A stretch of DNA of 64,000 nt. It comes from Sweltsa coloradensis (taxonomy: Eukaryota; Arthropoda; Insecta; Plecoptera; Chloroperlidae). The notes below the pieces were generated by a model. The model saw only the letters and a program-made list of their open reading frames with translations, did no database searches and was not told the DNA's origin. The stretch is taken from assembly GCA_024449915.1 (NCBI GenBank), contig JAMZAV010000644.1, positions 1 through 64,000 of the forward strand. The letters run 5' to 3'. The translations under genes and the position numbers were made by a program. Shown one piece after another: positions 47,801-59,064 of this stretch. Position 1 is the stretch's first letter; each line of letters begins with the position of its first letter.

Positions 47801-50800
47801 GTTATGATATCTGCCACCTATTTCTGAAATTAACCATTCACAATCAACTCTTCAAGGTCATTTTACTTTTTACTTTTCTCTTTTTATAGTAGACCAGAGT
47901 TTGACTATTGAAAAGTGGAAAGTTAAATGTAGAGCTAACTGTATTTGCTCTATAACTGGACTAATGCGGCGCTGTTTTGAGTTTGAAATAGGAAATAGTA
48001 TTGAGAAATACAATAGCTGTTCAATTACATAGCAGAAAACATCAAAAGGAAAAATTAAAATAATAAAAACATTTTTATTTCATGCTTCATCATCAATAAA
48101 CAGTGTTGAAATTCTTTCTCTTTTCACTTTTTGAACTTCCTAGTGTAACCCCCGCTTACCTAGGTAATGTGTGGAGGAAAGACTAATGCTGGACAGATCC
48201 AGTTATAGACAAAGGGTATTAGGTCCCTACAGTTTAATTTATTTGTTCGGGGGCACGTCAACCGTTAGGTCATAATGCGTCACTATAACTTAGAGGGGTT
48301 ACGAATGGAGGAAAGACCCATGTTAGTCAGAACCAGCTACGATTTAGGTGCACTGTTGTTGTAATATTACCAGGAAAACGCTTAAGTCCCACCGCGTTGT
48401 TGGATGAGCGTAATTGGTGCATTGAGCTGCCATGTGTTACGCGGATTTTCTGTTGTTCTGTGAAAAAATCATTACTCAGTCGAAGATTTTCTAAATTAAA
48501 TTAAAGTAAATTAAATTAAAAATTAACGTAATTTTTTTAATTAATCGTAATTTTTACAAAGAAAAAATCGTAAAATTGCAATTTTCATAAGAAATACTTA
48601 TTTGATTGCGCTCAAATTTTAAACGAATATATAAATTCATGAAATCAAGGTTCTGTGAAAAAATCATTACAATCGAATAAAGCATGTAGGTGTTATAAGT
48701 CGAAGAAAGTTTTTAAAAATCGAAAAAATCGTAAAATTGCGTTTTTTATGAGAAAAAATTTCCCGATTGCGCTCAAAAACGTGGCAGTTCTAAGTTCAGA
48801 GATTTCGAAGGCCTGCATAAAATTTCATTGCAATCGGAGTATCGGTTTAGCCGAAATCGTGTTAACAGACACACAAAAATCCAAAAGAAAAAAGAAAAAA
48901 AGAAAAAAAAACATTTCGGATTTTTTTGTAGTGAAATGGAATCTTCGCTTCGCTCGCTACGCTCATCCAACTATGTACTAGGAAAACGCTTAAGTCCCGC
49001 CGCGTTGATGAACAACCAAAGCTTTTTTTGTAAGTTTTTAGTTTGGTAGGACCACTTTTCCTTTGCAAGTGCTTTTTGAATGCAATGTAGGTGATTGTTT
49101 TCAAGTTTCTATTGTAACTTGTTAATTTGTTATTATAAACCTAAAAAAACTCAAATTAAAATATTTATTCAATAGATTCTGGCTAACTTTTTTTAACTTT
49201 TTCTTTCAGAAAAAAATAGATCACCATAACCTTAATGTCCATGTAAAATATTAACGTTATAGCCCCACCCGTTTGGTCAGAATTGGCCCAAATGTCACGA
49301 AAATCTAAACAAAAAAAAACTAAAAACCGAAAAAAAAAATCGTAAAAGTACGATATTCATGAGAAATATTTCTTCGATTGTACCAAAAAACGTGACAAGT
49401 CTAAGTTCAGAGATTTCTAAGGTCTCGTCCAATTTTCATCAAGATCGCACATGCCGTAAGCCCGGTAGAGAGCGAACAAACACAAAAAAATAAAATTGAA
49501 GCTAATTTTTTTGAGGGGTCAGTGAAATTGAAGTCTTCGCTTCGCTCACCCAAATAAGATTTATTTAATTGTCCTCCTTTGTAAATCAGTGTTTTTAACT
49601 GAATAGGATAGGCCATAAGTAAATAAATACAAAATAAAAATAATGTAGGAATGTCTGATGTTTGCGATATAGTTTTGGTTTTCGATCAGCAAAGGAATGC
49701 TCTGGGCTAAAATTCTACTCCTTGCCAAGATGGGTCATGCACCACTAGTTATGAATAACTAATTGTATGTATTGACACTCACCTTGTTCATAGCGAAATG
49801 CGAACTGGTGGTGAAAAAGAAGAATACAAAGTACACGACCAGTGAATTTACTCCCAGGCCTATCTCTCTTACGCCAAACTTAGCAAAGTTGCTGTCTGCA
49901 AGGAAGCCGTATGTTGTACACGTTACTATCGTAAACATACAAATAATTAGCCATCCGTATGCGTAACACATCACATCTCCTGTTTGCCTGAGCATATAGT
50001 TGAGCTCCACCCATAGCGCCCGGTACTTGGGTACAACATCTAGGTTCCAAGCATGTGCTCGCAGCTCCTGTGGAGATAAGCAGGTGATATATAGTAAGCT
50101 CCTCCCACCTTGCTCACAGTAAGCTCCTCCCACCATGATCACGTAGTAAGCTCCTCCCACCATGCTCACGTAGTAAGCTCATCCCACCTTGCTCACGTAG
50201 TTAGCTCATCCCACCATGCTCACGGAGTTAGCTCATCCCACCATGCTCAAGGTGCACAGTTACTCTAGTGATAGGAATATGTGTTATATAGTAAGCTCCT
50301 CCCACATTGCTCACAGTAAGCTCCTCCCACCATGATCACGTAGTAAGCTCATCCCACCTTGTTCACAGAAAGCTCCTCCCACTTTACCCACGGTGCAACT
50401 GGTAAATTTTATTTTGTAATTAAATTGGTTTACTGGAGCCGCGGAGCGTCAACCATTTGGGCATTATGTGCCACTTTAGGCTAGGGGATGCGGATGTGGG
50501 CCGGGGAGAAGAACCGTCCTAGGGACTTAGAAGAAAATCAGCCTTGGTCAGAGAGAGTGTGATTTCTCGAATGGTCGACTTCGTCATCGTTCGTCGTCGT
50601 TGGTTAGGTCGTCGAAAAGATGGGTGGTGCTTCCCGACAGCGACTAGCCGATTTTTGCGAGCTTGACTACTCCTTTTTTCTTTCAAAATTCTACCCTGCG
50701 GCCCAGAAATTAGTTATATATATATATATAAATTTCAATTATATACTATAGACACATTCTACTGTACATCATTGCTGTTTTCTGTGCCATTAGCAATTCT

Positions 50801-51155
50801 TATCACAATATCATATCAATTATTGCTTTATATCCAATTTTTCTTTGTTCTATATGAATTCTTAATCTAGTAGGGCATATTTTGCATCTACTCTACTTTA
50901 CCATAAACACTAATCAATCAATCAATCATCATATATATATAAATATCAATATATACTAGACACATTCTACTGATCATCATTGCTGTTTTCTGTGCCATCA
51001 GAAATTCTTATCACAATATCACATCAAAAATTGCTTTATATCCAACGTTTCTTTGTTATATATGAGTTCTTAATCTATAGTAGCGCATGCTATTGTTTTG
51101 CATCAACTCTTTTAACATAAACACTGTGTTTATCATTATTAATCAATTAATGAAT

Positions 51156-51205
<50 letters not shown>

Positions 51206-53777
51206 TATATATATATCAATATCCTACAGAGGTAAATGAAATGTTTAATTGCTTCATCTCAAAGGTTAAAATTCTTTTTAACATATGTTTTCCTCTTAAA
51301 AAGACTAACAATCGTAAAAAAAGTGGCATGGTCAAACCTGATTCAGAACTTGTATCAATGAAATCAACCCTTAAGAAATTGTATAAAAAATTAAAAGTAA
51401 TAAGGGTAATCAAGAAGAAGCAAGGGCTACGCTTAGACTTTTTAGAAAAAAGTACAGAAATAAAGTATGTCTAGTAAAGAAATGTCACCTTTCTAATCAA
51501 ATCCTCAACTCTAAAAATAAATCTAAATGTATGTGGAATATTGTAAAAATAGAGACAGGCAAAAGTAAATATAAAGAAACTAAAAATATTAGGTTAAAAT
51601 GCGAAGATGGGCACATTACGTCAAACCCTCTTGAAGTGGCTAATGAGTTCAATCAGTACTTCACAAATGCTGCTCTAGCAATACAAGCGCAAATCCCCCC
51701 TATCTATTGTAAAGAGGTGCTAACCCAGGGTATTAGCAACTCCATATTTCTAAGTAACGAGAGTCAGAAATACTTGAAATAATCAGCAACCTTGAAAAAA
51801 AAAATTCATATGGCCCTGATGATTTTCCATGTAGTATACTAAAAAAAATGAAAATGCACCTTGCAGCTCCATTGTGCTTTTAATTAACAGGTCATTTGAA
51901 GAAGGGGTCTTTCCGGAATTGTTAAAAGAGGCACGTGTTGTCCCCATCTATAAAAAGGTGATCATCAGGAAACTAAAAACTATAGGCCCATATCCCTATT
52001 GTCAGCTTTCTCTAAAGTTTTTGAACTCGCCATGCATACAAGACTAGTAGCTTTTACTGATAAGTTCAACATCATTATGGAAAATCAACATGGTTTTAGA
52101 GCAAAGCATTCAACTGAAACGGCCTTACAAGACTTTGTAAATGAAATTTACCAGTCCCTCGACAAGGGTAGGTTAACTGCTGGAATTTTTGTAGACTTAA
52201 GTAAGGCATTTGATTGCATTGACCATACTTTGCTACTTAATAAACTTAGTATGTATGGGATTCGTGGTAAATGCCACGATTGGATCAAATCCTATCTGTC
52301 AAATAGGACTCAATATGTGGAGACTAGATACAAGTCGGGAAATGTGTCATCTAGTAAAAAATCTGAAAAGTTACAAGTTAAGGTAGGGGTGCCTCAAGGT
52401 TCTGTGCTTGGGCCCCTATTCTACATTCTATTTACAAATGATTTTAGTCTGTATCTGATAAACATCATAACTAAAATTAAAATTACTATGTATGCAGATG
52501 ATATATCAGTGCTACTCATGGCTTACTCAATAAATGAATTAATCTGCTTGCTGAAAGAGGCGATGATACAGATGGGCCATTATTTCAGATTAATAAACTT
52601 GTAATGAATATGGATAAAACTAAAATTATTCTATTTGCTGCTAGCCATAGCAAAAATGATAACATAATAAGTATTGAAAATAGTTGCAAGGTAAATTTGT
52701 CCATCTCTATCAAGTCACTTGGTATAGAAATTGACCAATGCCTCAAATGGAACAGTCAAATAGATGTTATATGTGGGAAACTTAAATCTATAAGCTATGC
52801 CTTTCGCCAAATACGCCATCTTTGTGACCAAAAGGCTATCCTTTCAACATACTATGGTTATGTGTACTCTATTCTGAAATATGGTATACTGATCTGGGGA
52901 AATGTACAACAGCAAATAGAGTATTACTTCAGCAAAAAAGGATAGTCAGAGCCATAGTAGGTGTAGGGCCAAGAACATCCTGCAAACCAATCTTTAAGAG
53001 GCTGCATATTTTAACAGTACCAGGTATCTACATCCATACCAGTATCATGCAAGTAAAAAGAAATGCCAAAAATTTCACCCTAAATAGTGATGTGCACTCT
53101 TATCAAACTAGAAGCGCTTCTAATCTACACATAAACAGCTGCAACACTAGTATGGCACAGAGAAGCCCTCATAATAATAGCATAAAGATGTTCAATGCCC
53201 TACCAAATGAAATAAAAAATATTAAATCTATACACACCTTTAGTAGGAACCTTAAAACATACCTCATTGAAGGCTGCTATTACAAGTTAACGGAATATGT
53301 ACTAGGGCTTGGCTAGTGTAACATTGAGAAAATGTTTTATTGATACTACATTTATATGTACTATATTTTTTTTATAACTACTCTCTTCATGTATATATTA
53401 TCTTTTGTTGTAAAAAATGTAAAATGTCTTTAAATAATTAATGTTAAATTTCTATGTATGTATATGGCTTAGGTGGAAGATCAATCGTGTTGGATTGAAC
53501 CTCGCCTTTTTGTTGTTAGGTTACATGTTTCTGTATGTATTTAAACAACAAATAAAGTACTATCTATCTATCTATCTATCATCATACAAATCAATATCAA
53601 TATCCATATAAATTATCAATTAACACAATTATGCTTTATATCCACTATTCTTTCTTCTCACACTGTGTATATCATTATAATTACTATCACTTTTATTATT
53701 AATTATTAATTATAGACTATTCACTTTCTCTGCAAAGAGTTATACTTGTACACTGTACTAGTCTTAGTGAATAAAAA

Positions 53778-53845
<68 letters not shown>

Positions 53846-55564
53846 ATAGCAAAATGTTAAACATACCTCTATCAGCAAATCTCCTAGATGTGACGATGCT
53901 TTCATCAATATTACACACATGCTGCACCAGATAAGAATGTGGTAGGTTATTAATGTTGCAACATAATTGTAAAATACAGCTTCATGCAAGACGAAAGCAT
54001 CTAGGGTGTAATACTCATAGACGACTACAGACAGTACCAGGGTTGGTAGGATAACAGTCAAAACAAGTATGTTTCTACGGAACTTGACCGGGAGCGGAGT
54101 CCCTGTCATTTGACGTATTCGAGTCTGCAAGAAATAAAAATGCACGGGTCACAATAATATTATATTATTAGGAAGCCGTTCGTAGAATTTAAAGAATAAT
54201 AATAATATAATACTTTAGTTTCCTATGAATTGACAAAATACCAAATTGTCAAAATCTATTGATAATTAGTCAGCAAACCACATTTTTTTAGTGAAATTCA
54301 TATTTTCATTCTTTCATTTCATTTGCAAGCATGTGCTGTGGTCGTGCTAATGTTTGTTTCTGGGCTATTATGGGGATTTTTACATCTTGTTATGATAGTA
54401 ATTATACGTACATTTTGTTTTAATGTCATTAAAACAGTCAGACAATAATTTATTGTCAAGTTTTGGGTACATCATATTTTGTTATATATATTATACACAC
54501 ACCTCTTTTTGAGTTTGAGTTTATTTTGTTCAAGGGCGCGTCAACCTTCTGACCATAATGTGCCACTCTCTCATTTGGGATGTGGGAAGAACATACCCTT
54601 GCTGGACAGATCCAGCCACATGCGCTAGGGGAGGGATTATATCGCGTCGTCGTAGTCGTTAAGGTATAAAGTAAGGGTAAGGGAGATAGTTCTCGACAAT
54701 GAATACCAGAGCTCGTGTTTCGGGAAGTAATAATATACTCCCTTACATTCTAACTGATGTTTGCGAGATGGAGAATGGAGATGGATGGCGTTTACTGTCG
54801 TCAGAGGAACCCTAGGACAAATCTACCCTGCCCCGGGAATGTACTTACCAAGAATTGTGACAACTCGTTGATGTAACGTGTTATCCTCGCGGGGCCAAGA
54901 AAGTGACCAACCGGAAAGGAAAAGTAAGAGGCGCAGTAGATAATGCACTTGTACGAGAAGATGAAAGTATTGAAGTCAGCTGTGCGCAACACGTTCATCC
55001 TGTGGATGACGACTATAATGCTGTATATTGTCATCATTAGAATTACGAGGGAAGTGTAGGCGAAAGCCCGTGATCGTATTTTGAATTCAGCAATACCTGA
55101 AAATGAAAATAATATATTTAATAAAGCTGACGACAAACTCTAGCCTAGGAGGATAGACTTGTGCTAGGCTGATCTTGCCACATGCAAGGAGGGGTGAGGG
55201 GGTTTCTCACGTCGGGGTCGTTTTTGACAGGGTAGTCAAAATCAAAGGGGGCGGTCTCCAATGACGACTTCAAAAGCTCGTCTCTAGTTTCGGCTATACT
55301 CCCCCTATATACTGACCTGATGCTGCTTTATGTCTTTATAAAAGATTGAAAATGAATTAATCCAGTACCTTTGTCTGTGAAGGTGATGGGAAAGGCTCCG
55401 AGGAAACGCATGGTGATCCAAAGAGGTTGGAAGCAGTGGTGCAACGTTGCCACATCTTTGAGCGAGGCTGGTGGCGCAGATGCTCCTGTGAGCTTCACAA
55501 GTATGGGAGTAATCTCTTGGTTCACGACTTTCTCAGATATAAAGATCAGCTCGCTGATGGGCAT
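44825..55564 (-). CDS. GrD: gustatory receptor, CO2-receptor-like, 415 aa, seven exons
   Basis: Coding exons: 55564-55369, 55096-54849, 54124-53867, 50067-49783, 47055-46990, 46147-46058 and 44929-44825. Exons 2-7 have the same lengths as GrB and GrC, and the joined frame (1248 nt) is open. The start differs: the codon aligned with the GrB ATG is ATA here, so the first in-exon ATG is MPISELIF, about nine residues later. Another option is an ATG in the upstream exon (see findings). Motifs are MRFLGAFPITFTDKG, RYINELSQFL, MTGTPLPVKF, PKYRALWVELNYMLRQTGDV, FGVREIGL, PCISLGGYVVINRGLL and TYLVVLLQF (residues 388-396). Intron 3 holds the exon-4 minisatellite and an antisense LINE. Predicted CO2-type gustatory receptor subunit; assignment from motifs only. 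Confidence 0.87.
45065..45415 (+). repeat. 'GTCAACC' dispersed repeat, copy 7
   Basis: 'gcggtcaaccattattatag', 'gccactctagcttaggggat', 'cacgtcgtggtcgtctttgc', 'ttcagagctcgcgtctatac' and 'ttctaccctaggcctatatc'. Lies in GrD intron 6. Confidence 0.75.
45420..46055. other. unannotated part of GrD intron 6
   Basis: AT-rich, nothing recognised. Confidence 0.3.
46545..46940 (+). repeat. 'GTCAACC' dispersed repeat, copy 8
   Basis: 'gagtcaactacattaagtta', 'cacgtcgtagtcgtcgtcgg', 'cgacgactgccagagctcgt' and 'gtttaccccgaacccagaca'. Ends about 50 bp from the exon 5 donor of GrD. Confidence 0.75.
47390..47755 (+). repeat. 'GTCAACC' dispersed repeat, copy 9
   Basis: Well preserved: 'gcgtcaaccgttaagtcata', 'gccactctagcctagggggt', 'tgccagagctcgcctctggg' and 'ctaccccgggcctagacggg'. 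Confidence 0.8.
47760..48240. other. unannotated part of GrD intron 4
   Basis: Nothing recognised beyond a worn 'GTCAACC' scrap near 48150-48220; a second scrap lies at 48245-48350. Confidence 0.3.
48371..49550. repeat. two adjacent GAGCG-family elements
   Basis: The first starts 'ccaggaaaacgcttaagtcc' and ends 'ttcgctcgctacgctcatcc' (about 48970). The second starts at 48978 with ACTAGGAAAACGCTTAAG and holds the inverse of the 9010-9310 segment ('gccccacccgtttggtcag'). Confidence 0.8.
50060..50400 (-). repeat. exon 4-acceptor minisatellite (GrD), shorter unit
   Basis: Begins at the exon 4 acceptor. Units shrink to about 30-35 bp of 'gtaagctcctcccaccatg' plus 'ctcacgta', so the array evolved differently from the GrB array. 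Confidence 0.85.
50445..50710 (+). repeat. 'GTCAACC' dispersed repeat, copy 10
   Basis: 'gcgtcaaccatttgggcatt', 'taggctaggggatgcggatg', 'gtcgtcgttggttaggtcgt' and 'aaattctaccctgcggcc'. Confidence 0.7.
50740..51110. repeat. tandem duplication, ~207-bp period
   Basis: 'tagacacattctactg' and 'catcattgctgttttctgtg' occur at about 50750 and 50955, with the sequence between also shared ('attgctttatatccaa'). The pair belongs to a retroelement 3' flank or LINE 5' flank. Confidence 0.75.
51158..51222. repeat. (TA)n microsatellite at LINE 5' end
   Basis: TA dinucleotide run broken once, immediately before the LINE sequence. Confidence 0.9.
51226..53580 (+). mobile_element. 5'-truncated, frameshifted LINE (jockey/CR1-like RT), antisense in GrD intron 3
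   Basis: Non-LTR retrotransposon copy with reverse transcriptase pieces in three frames. An N-terminal piece is at 51241-51782. An NYRPISLLSAFSKVFE block follows, and the RT core at 51999-52604 has GIFVDLSKAFDCIDHTLL, VGVPQGSVLGPLF and MYADDISVLL. The thumb and C-terminal region lie at 52604-53316 (SIKSLGIEIDQCLKWNSQI; SYQTRSASNLHI). The YADD catalytic pair is intact, but frameshifts near 51780-51990, 52604 and 52945 break the frame. No endonuclease domain is present, so the copy is 5'-truncated. The 3' end is 'aataaagtactatc' followed by (TATC)n. Confidence 0.9.
53705..53845 (+). mobile_element. retroelement 3' tail with (CTAT)n
   Basis: Shares 'gactattcactttctctgca' and 'cttgtacactgtactagtct' with 20225-20320 and ends in about 16 CTAT units that run to within about 22 bp of the GrD exon 3 donor (53867). 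Confidence 0.75.
54530..54835 (+). repeat. 'GTCAACC' dispersed repeat, copy 11
   Basis: 'gcgcgtcaaccttctgacca', 'cagatccagccacatgcgct', 'taccagagctcgtgtttcgg' and 'ctaccctgccccggg'. Its 3' end is about 14 bp from the exon 2 donor of GrD. Confidence 0.8.
55130..55325 (+). repeat. 'GTCAACC' dispersed repeat, copy 12 (partial)
   Basis: 'ctctagcctaggaggataga', 'cacgtcggggtcg', 'agctcgtctctagtttcggc' and 'ctgatgctgctttatg'. Its 3' end is about 45 bp from the exon 1 donor of GrD. Confidence 0.7.
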
Positions 55565-55789
55565 GCGCTTGTAAGCTATAGATTGAGTCTTTTTAGTCTG
55601 GAAGAATAAGGTAAATGATAGTAATCGTTGATATTACTTTTCAGTTTTCACTTCCATAACCTTATATTGTACATTTTATATCGAATGCCTTATAACAACA
55701 AACAACCCAAGGCTTTCAAAATACGACTTGAGAAACTAGGGGGCTTTAAACAGGATAAAAATAAATACATTTTTGTAGGATGCCCGCTG

Positions 55790-56045
55790 TAGGGTATACA
55801 CATCAGATTTAACCGATGTGACCCTCTTCAGGTGACTAACTATAGGTATATTGCGGATAGGGACAATTGTGAAGGGATGTCCGAGGGCTATTTAAGAGGA
55901 CTCAATCCCTTGCATTCGCATTAACGACTGAGGAAAACCTCGGAAAAAACCTTCAGTCAGGATTGCCGGTCTCGACGGGATTCGAACCCGGGACCTCCCG
56001 AATCAGAGTCGAGCGCTTAGCGCTCGAGCCAACACTGTCGGTTTA
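55790..56045 (-). mobile_element. tRNA-derived SINE-2, copy 2
   Basis: On the minus strand the head reads GTTGGCTCGAGCGCTAAG, then CGGGTTCGAATCCCG (B box), in about 70 nt. The SINE body follows: CGAGGTTTTCCTCAGTCGTT, 'aatgcgaatgcaagggattg' and 'catcccttcacaattgtcc'. It carries both Pol III box types and matches the copy at 41219. It lies in the GrD 5' intron. Confidence 0.85.
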
Positions 56046-56146
56046 AACAGTAATATAGGCCATATTGCCCCACCTCGTGCTCAAATAAACAATACTTAAT
56101 TGTTAGTTTCTTTTTTACATAGTTTTCTATATTTTTATACAACTAG

Positions 56147-56775
56147 GAAGCTTCGCAAACGCTTTTTCAGGCGCGTTGTTGGATGAGCGTATGTTTTTTT
56201 TAAACGAAAAAAGTGTTAAATCGCGATTTTCATGAGTAATTTATATTTTGATTGCGCTCAAATTTTACACAAATATATACATTCATAAAATTGAGGTTCT
56301 GTGAAAATATCATTACAATCGGATAAAGCATGAAGATGTTACAAGTCGAAGAATTTTTTTTAAAACGAAAAAAGCGTAAAATTGCGATTTTCATAAGAAA
56401 TTATTTTTCGATTGCGCTCAAATTTCACACCAATATATGAATTCATAAAATTAAGGTTTTGTGAAAAAATCATAACAATCGGATAAAGCATGTAGGTGTT
56501 ATAAGTCGAAGAATTTTTTTAAAAATCGAAAAAAATCGTAAAATTGCGATTTTTATGAGAAATAATTTTTCGATTGCGCTAAAAAACGTGGCAGTTCTAA
56601 GTTCAAAGATTTCGAAGGCCTCCATAAAATTTCATCGCAATTGGAGTATCGGTCTAGCCGGAATCGTGCGGACAAATACACAAAAAAAATAAAATAAAAG
56701 AATAAAAAAAATCCAGATTTTTCCTCCAGTGTAGTGAAATGGAATCTTCGCTTCGCCCGCTACGCTCATCCAATA
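56147..56775. repeat. GAGCG-family element
   Basis: Starts CTAGGAAGCTTCGCAAACGC then 'gcgcgttgttggatgagcg' and ends 'ttcgcccgctacgctcatcc'. Its start is the inverse of the end at 15884. Confidence 0.8.
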
Positions 56776-56782
56776 ATCAAAG

Positions 56783-56866
56783 ATGATGATGATGATGACG
56801 ATGACGATAAAGATGACGATGACATGAAGATGAAGATGACGATGACGATGACGATGACGATGACTA
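56783..56866. repeat. (GATGAC)-rich microsatellite
   Basis: GATGATGACGATGAC-type tract; the D-rich and MTMT frames across it are artefacts. Confidence 0.9.
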
Positions 56867-56869
56867 ACT

Positions 56870-57265
56870 CCAAATTCGTAAAATTAGCATACTATGTAAA
56901 TTTTGAATCTCATATGAGATATGGCATTGAAGTATGGGGACATTCTACACTGGCAGATACTATTTTTAAACTAAGATCATGTTTTGCCTAAAACAAGAAA
57001 AAAACTCTTAGGGCAAACCTCATTGCAAGCCACATTTTAATAAGCATAATTTACTTACATCTTACAGCTTGTACAATACATATACCAATCTATTATGAGT
57101 CTAAAAAAAGACATGGATAAGCAAACATTTAATAATACTGTCCATTCGCATGACACTAGACAGGCCAATAACATTGGCACTTAATACCACAAGCGTAAAA
57201 TCACTGAAAACAATTCCAATTACATAATACAAAATTATATAACAAAATTCCAACAAACATCTAGG
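56870..57265 (+). mobile_element. LINE C-terminal fragment
   Basis: KLAYYVNFESHMRYGIEVWG, with later pieces of ILTACTIHIPI type and DTRQANN, follows the order of the jockey-LINE tail (Y...ES...YGI..WG ... LTL...Y ... TR). Frame breaks present. Confidence 0.7.
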
Positions 57266-57365
57266 TGCCCGTTAGAGCGCCGCAGCCAAGCCGCGGTGCG
57301 CTACACACTCAGGCATCTTATAGGCAGAGTTGGGGTGATATCAAAATCAAGGGGATTTAGGTACC
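57262..57365 (+). repeat. short repeat shared with 20740-20890
   Basis: 'taggtgcccgttagagcg', 'ccgcagccaagccgcggtgc', ending 'atcaaaatcaagggg'. Confidence 0.6.
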
Positions 57366-57494
57366 TGACAACACATGCCAAATTTGGTTGGGGAAACGAG
57401 CATTCCTTCTTGGTGAAAATATGGCTTAAAACATGCTCAAAATCACTTTAAGGATGTTAGCTACTGCTAGCTACTGCTGCGGTCTATAATTCGT

Positions 57495-57710
57495 CAGTTT
57501 CAATCGGCCCGCGATTCTGACCAAACGGGTGGGGCTACAACGTTCATATTTTACACGGACATTAAGGTAATAGTGATATAGGGTCTTTTGAAAGAAAAAA
57601 CTGAAAAAGTTTTGCTGGAAAGCTTCCAAATAAAGGTTTCAATATAAGCCTCATAATCAACAAGTAACTAGAGTTACTTGACAATGATCGACTACATTGT
57701 TTACAAAAAG
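57495..57710 (+). repeat. partial GAGCG-family tail
   Basis: 'gattctgaccaaacgggtgg', 'ggctacaacgttcatatttt' and 'acttgacaatgatcgactac' match 9010-9240. Confidence 0.7.
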
Positions 57711-57824
57711 GAAGTCTTTGGGCCACTAGATATTTTACATCCTATTGTTAATTGGTAATTCCATAGAAATTAAATCAACTTTCATAAAATGATTATATTT
57801 TAACAAATAATTTAGCAATGGAAC

Positions 57825-58250
57825 TTGAAAAAGTAATGAAATCACACACATAACCAAAATTATAAAAATACAGCCAAACCTTACACACTCAAAAGAAATG
57901 AGATCTAAAAAAAAGCCAAGCTCATTCTACCCTTCCACATTTGCGCATTCTTTCATAAACGCACAGTGTCCCTTAACAGCACCCTTGAAAAGCTTGGCAA
58001 AATAGAATTTGCATGATATGACGTTTGAATTAATTAGAAAAAAAGAATTTGGATGAACTATTAAGTTGAAATTAATATTGCAAATCCAATTAGCCAAGCT
58101 TCTCAAGGATGCTGTTACGGGACACTGTACGTTTGTGAATTAAGAATGCGCAAATGTGGAAGGGTAGAATGAGCTTGGGCCTTTTTTATATATCATTTCT
58201 TTTGATTGTGTAAGGTTTGGCGGTATTTTTACAAGTTTTTGTTATGTGTG
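57825..58250. mobile_element. fold-back MITE, fuller copy (~170-bp arms)
   Basis: Left arm 'ccaaaccttacaca', 'agccaagctcattctaccct', 'cacatttgcgcattctttca', 'cacagtgtccc'. The right arm is the reverse complement ('gggacactgtacgtttgtga', 'gcgcaaatgtggaagggtag', 'tgtgtaaggtttgg'). Related to 20321-20625. Confidence 0.85.
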
Positions 58251-59040
58251 TTATAACAAATTTTCAACAAACATAAAACATATTTCAAACATAAATATTT
58301 TCAAGAACAAACTGAAATATTACTCCTGATCCAAAGTGCATATTAATCGGTTGATGAATAGGCCTACCTAAACGATACTTAACTGTGTAGACCAGCAATA
58401 TGCTACTTATGGGTGGACGAACATATAGTAGACCACAATCCACAATGTCTACGAATTCTATTGTTTGTAATATTCACGTACATTTACCTACTTATTTTAC
58501 TTACGGTAGCACTACCGAGTGGGACCGAACTGACCAGAAGAAATATTAATAATAATTTGGTAGGGACTGTGCTTAAGGCTTTCAAAGGATTGGGAACTTA
58601 TTCTACTCGGTAGTTAACTGGAGCGTTCGTCGAAGTACTGATTAGAGAATATACTCAGATCGTATCGTCTCTTTTCATGGGTCAGAGGCCCCAGCTATGT
58701 ATAAAATATGTATAGCACCATCCATCAGCCCAAGTCCGTTATATTATGTTACATGTGACGCATTGATCTATCTTAGACTTCTGATTATGAATAATATTAG
58801 TTTTGAAAGGAAAAGAAAAGTTTAGCTTTACCACCTTGTTCGCTAGAATTAGATATATTTTGTAAGAAGTGAAAATTATTTGTTATTTGAACAAACTATA
58901 GTGAAGTTAATCTCAAATAAACATGCAATGTAAACAATTAATCTAGGATGGGTCGTACTGTTTTATATGACTCGTCGTTGCTTCCGACTTAGATCATTAG
59001 CGGCTTTGATAGGCTAAAAAAAAATTCAAAAGAGTCAATT
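58251..59040. other. unannotated part of the GrD 5' intron
   Basis: No supported gene; the 66-aa plus frame at 58413 has no recognised domain. Confidence 0.3.
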
Positions 59041-59064
59041 TAATTTTGAATAAGTTTAACATAC

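Noticed and set aside
56734..56991. 85-codon frame with D and MT runs
   Set aside because: A fusion of repeat end, GATGAC microsatellite and a LINE scrap; not a gene.
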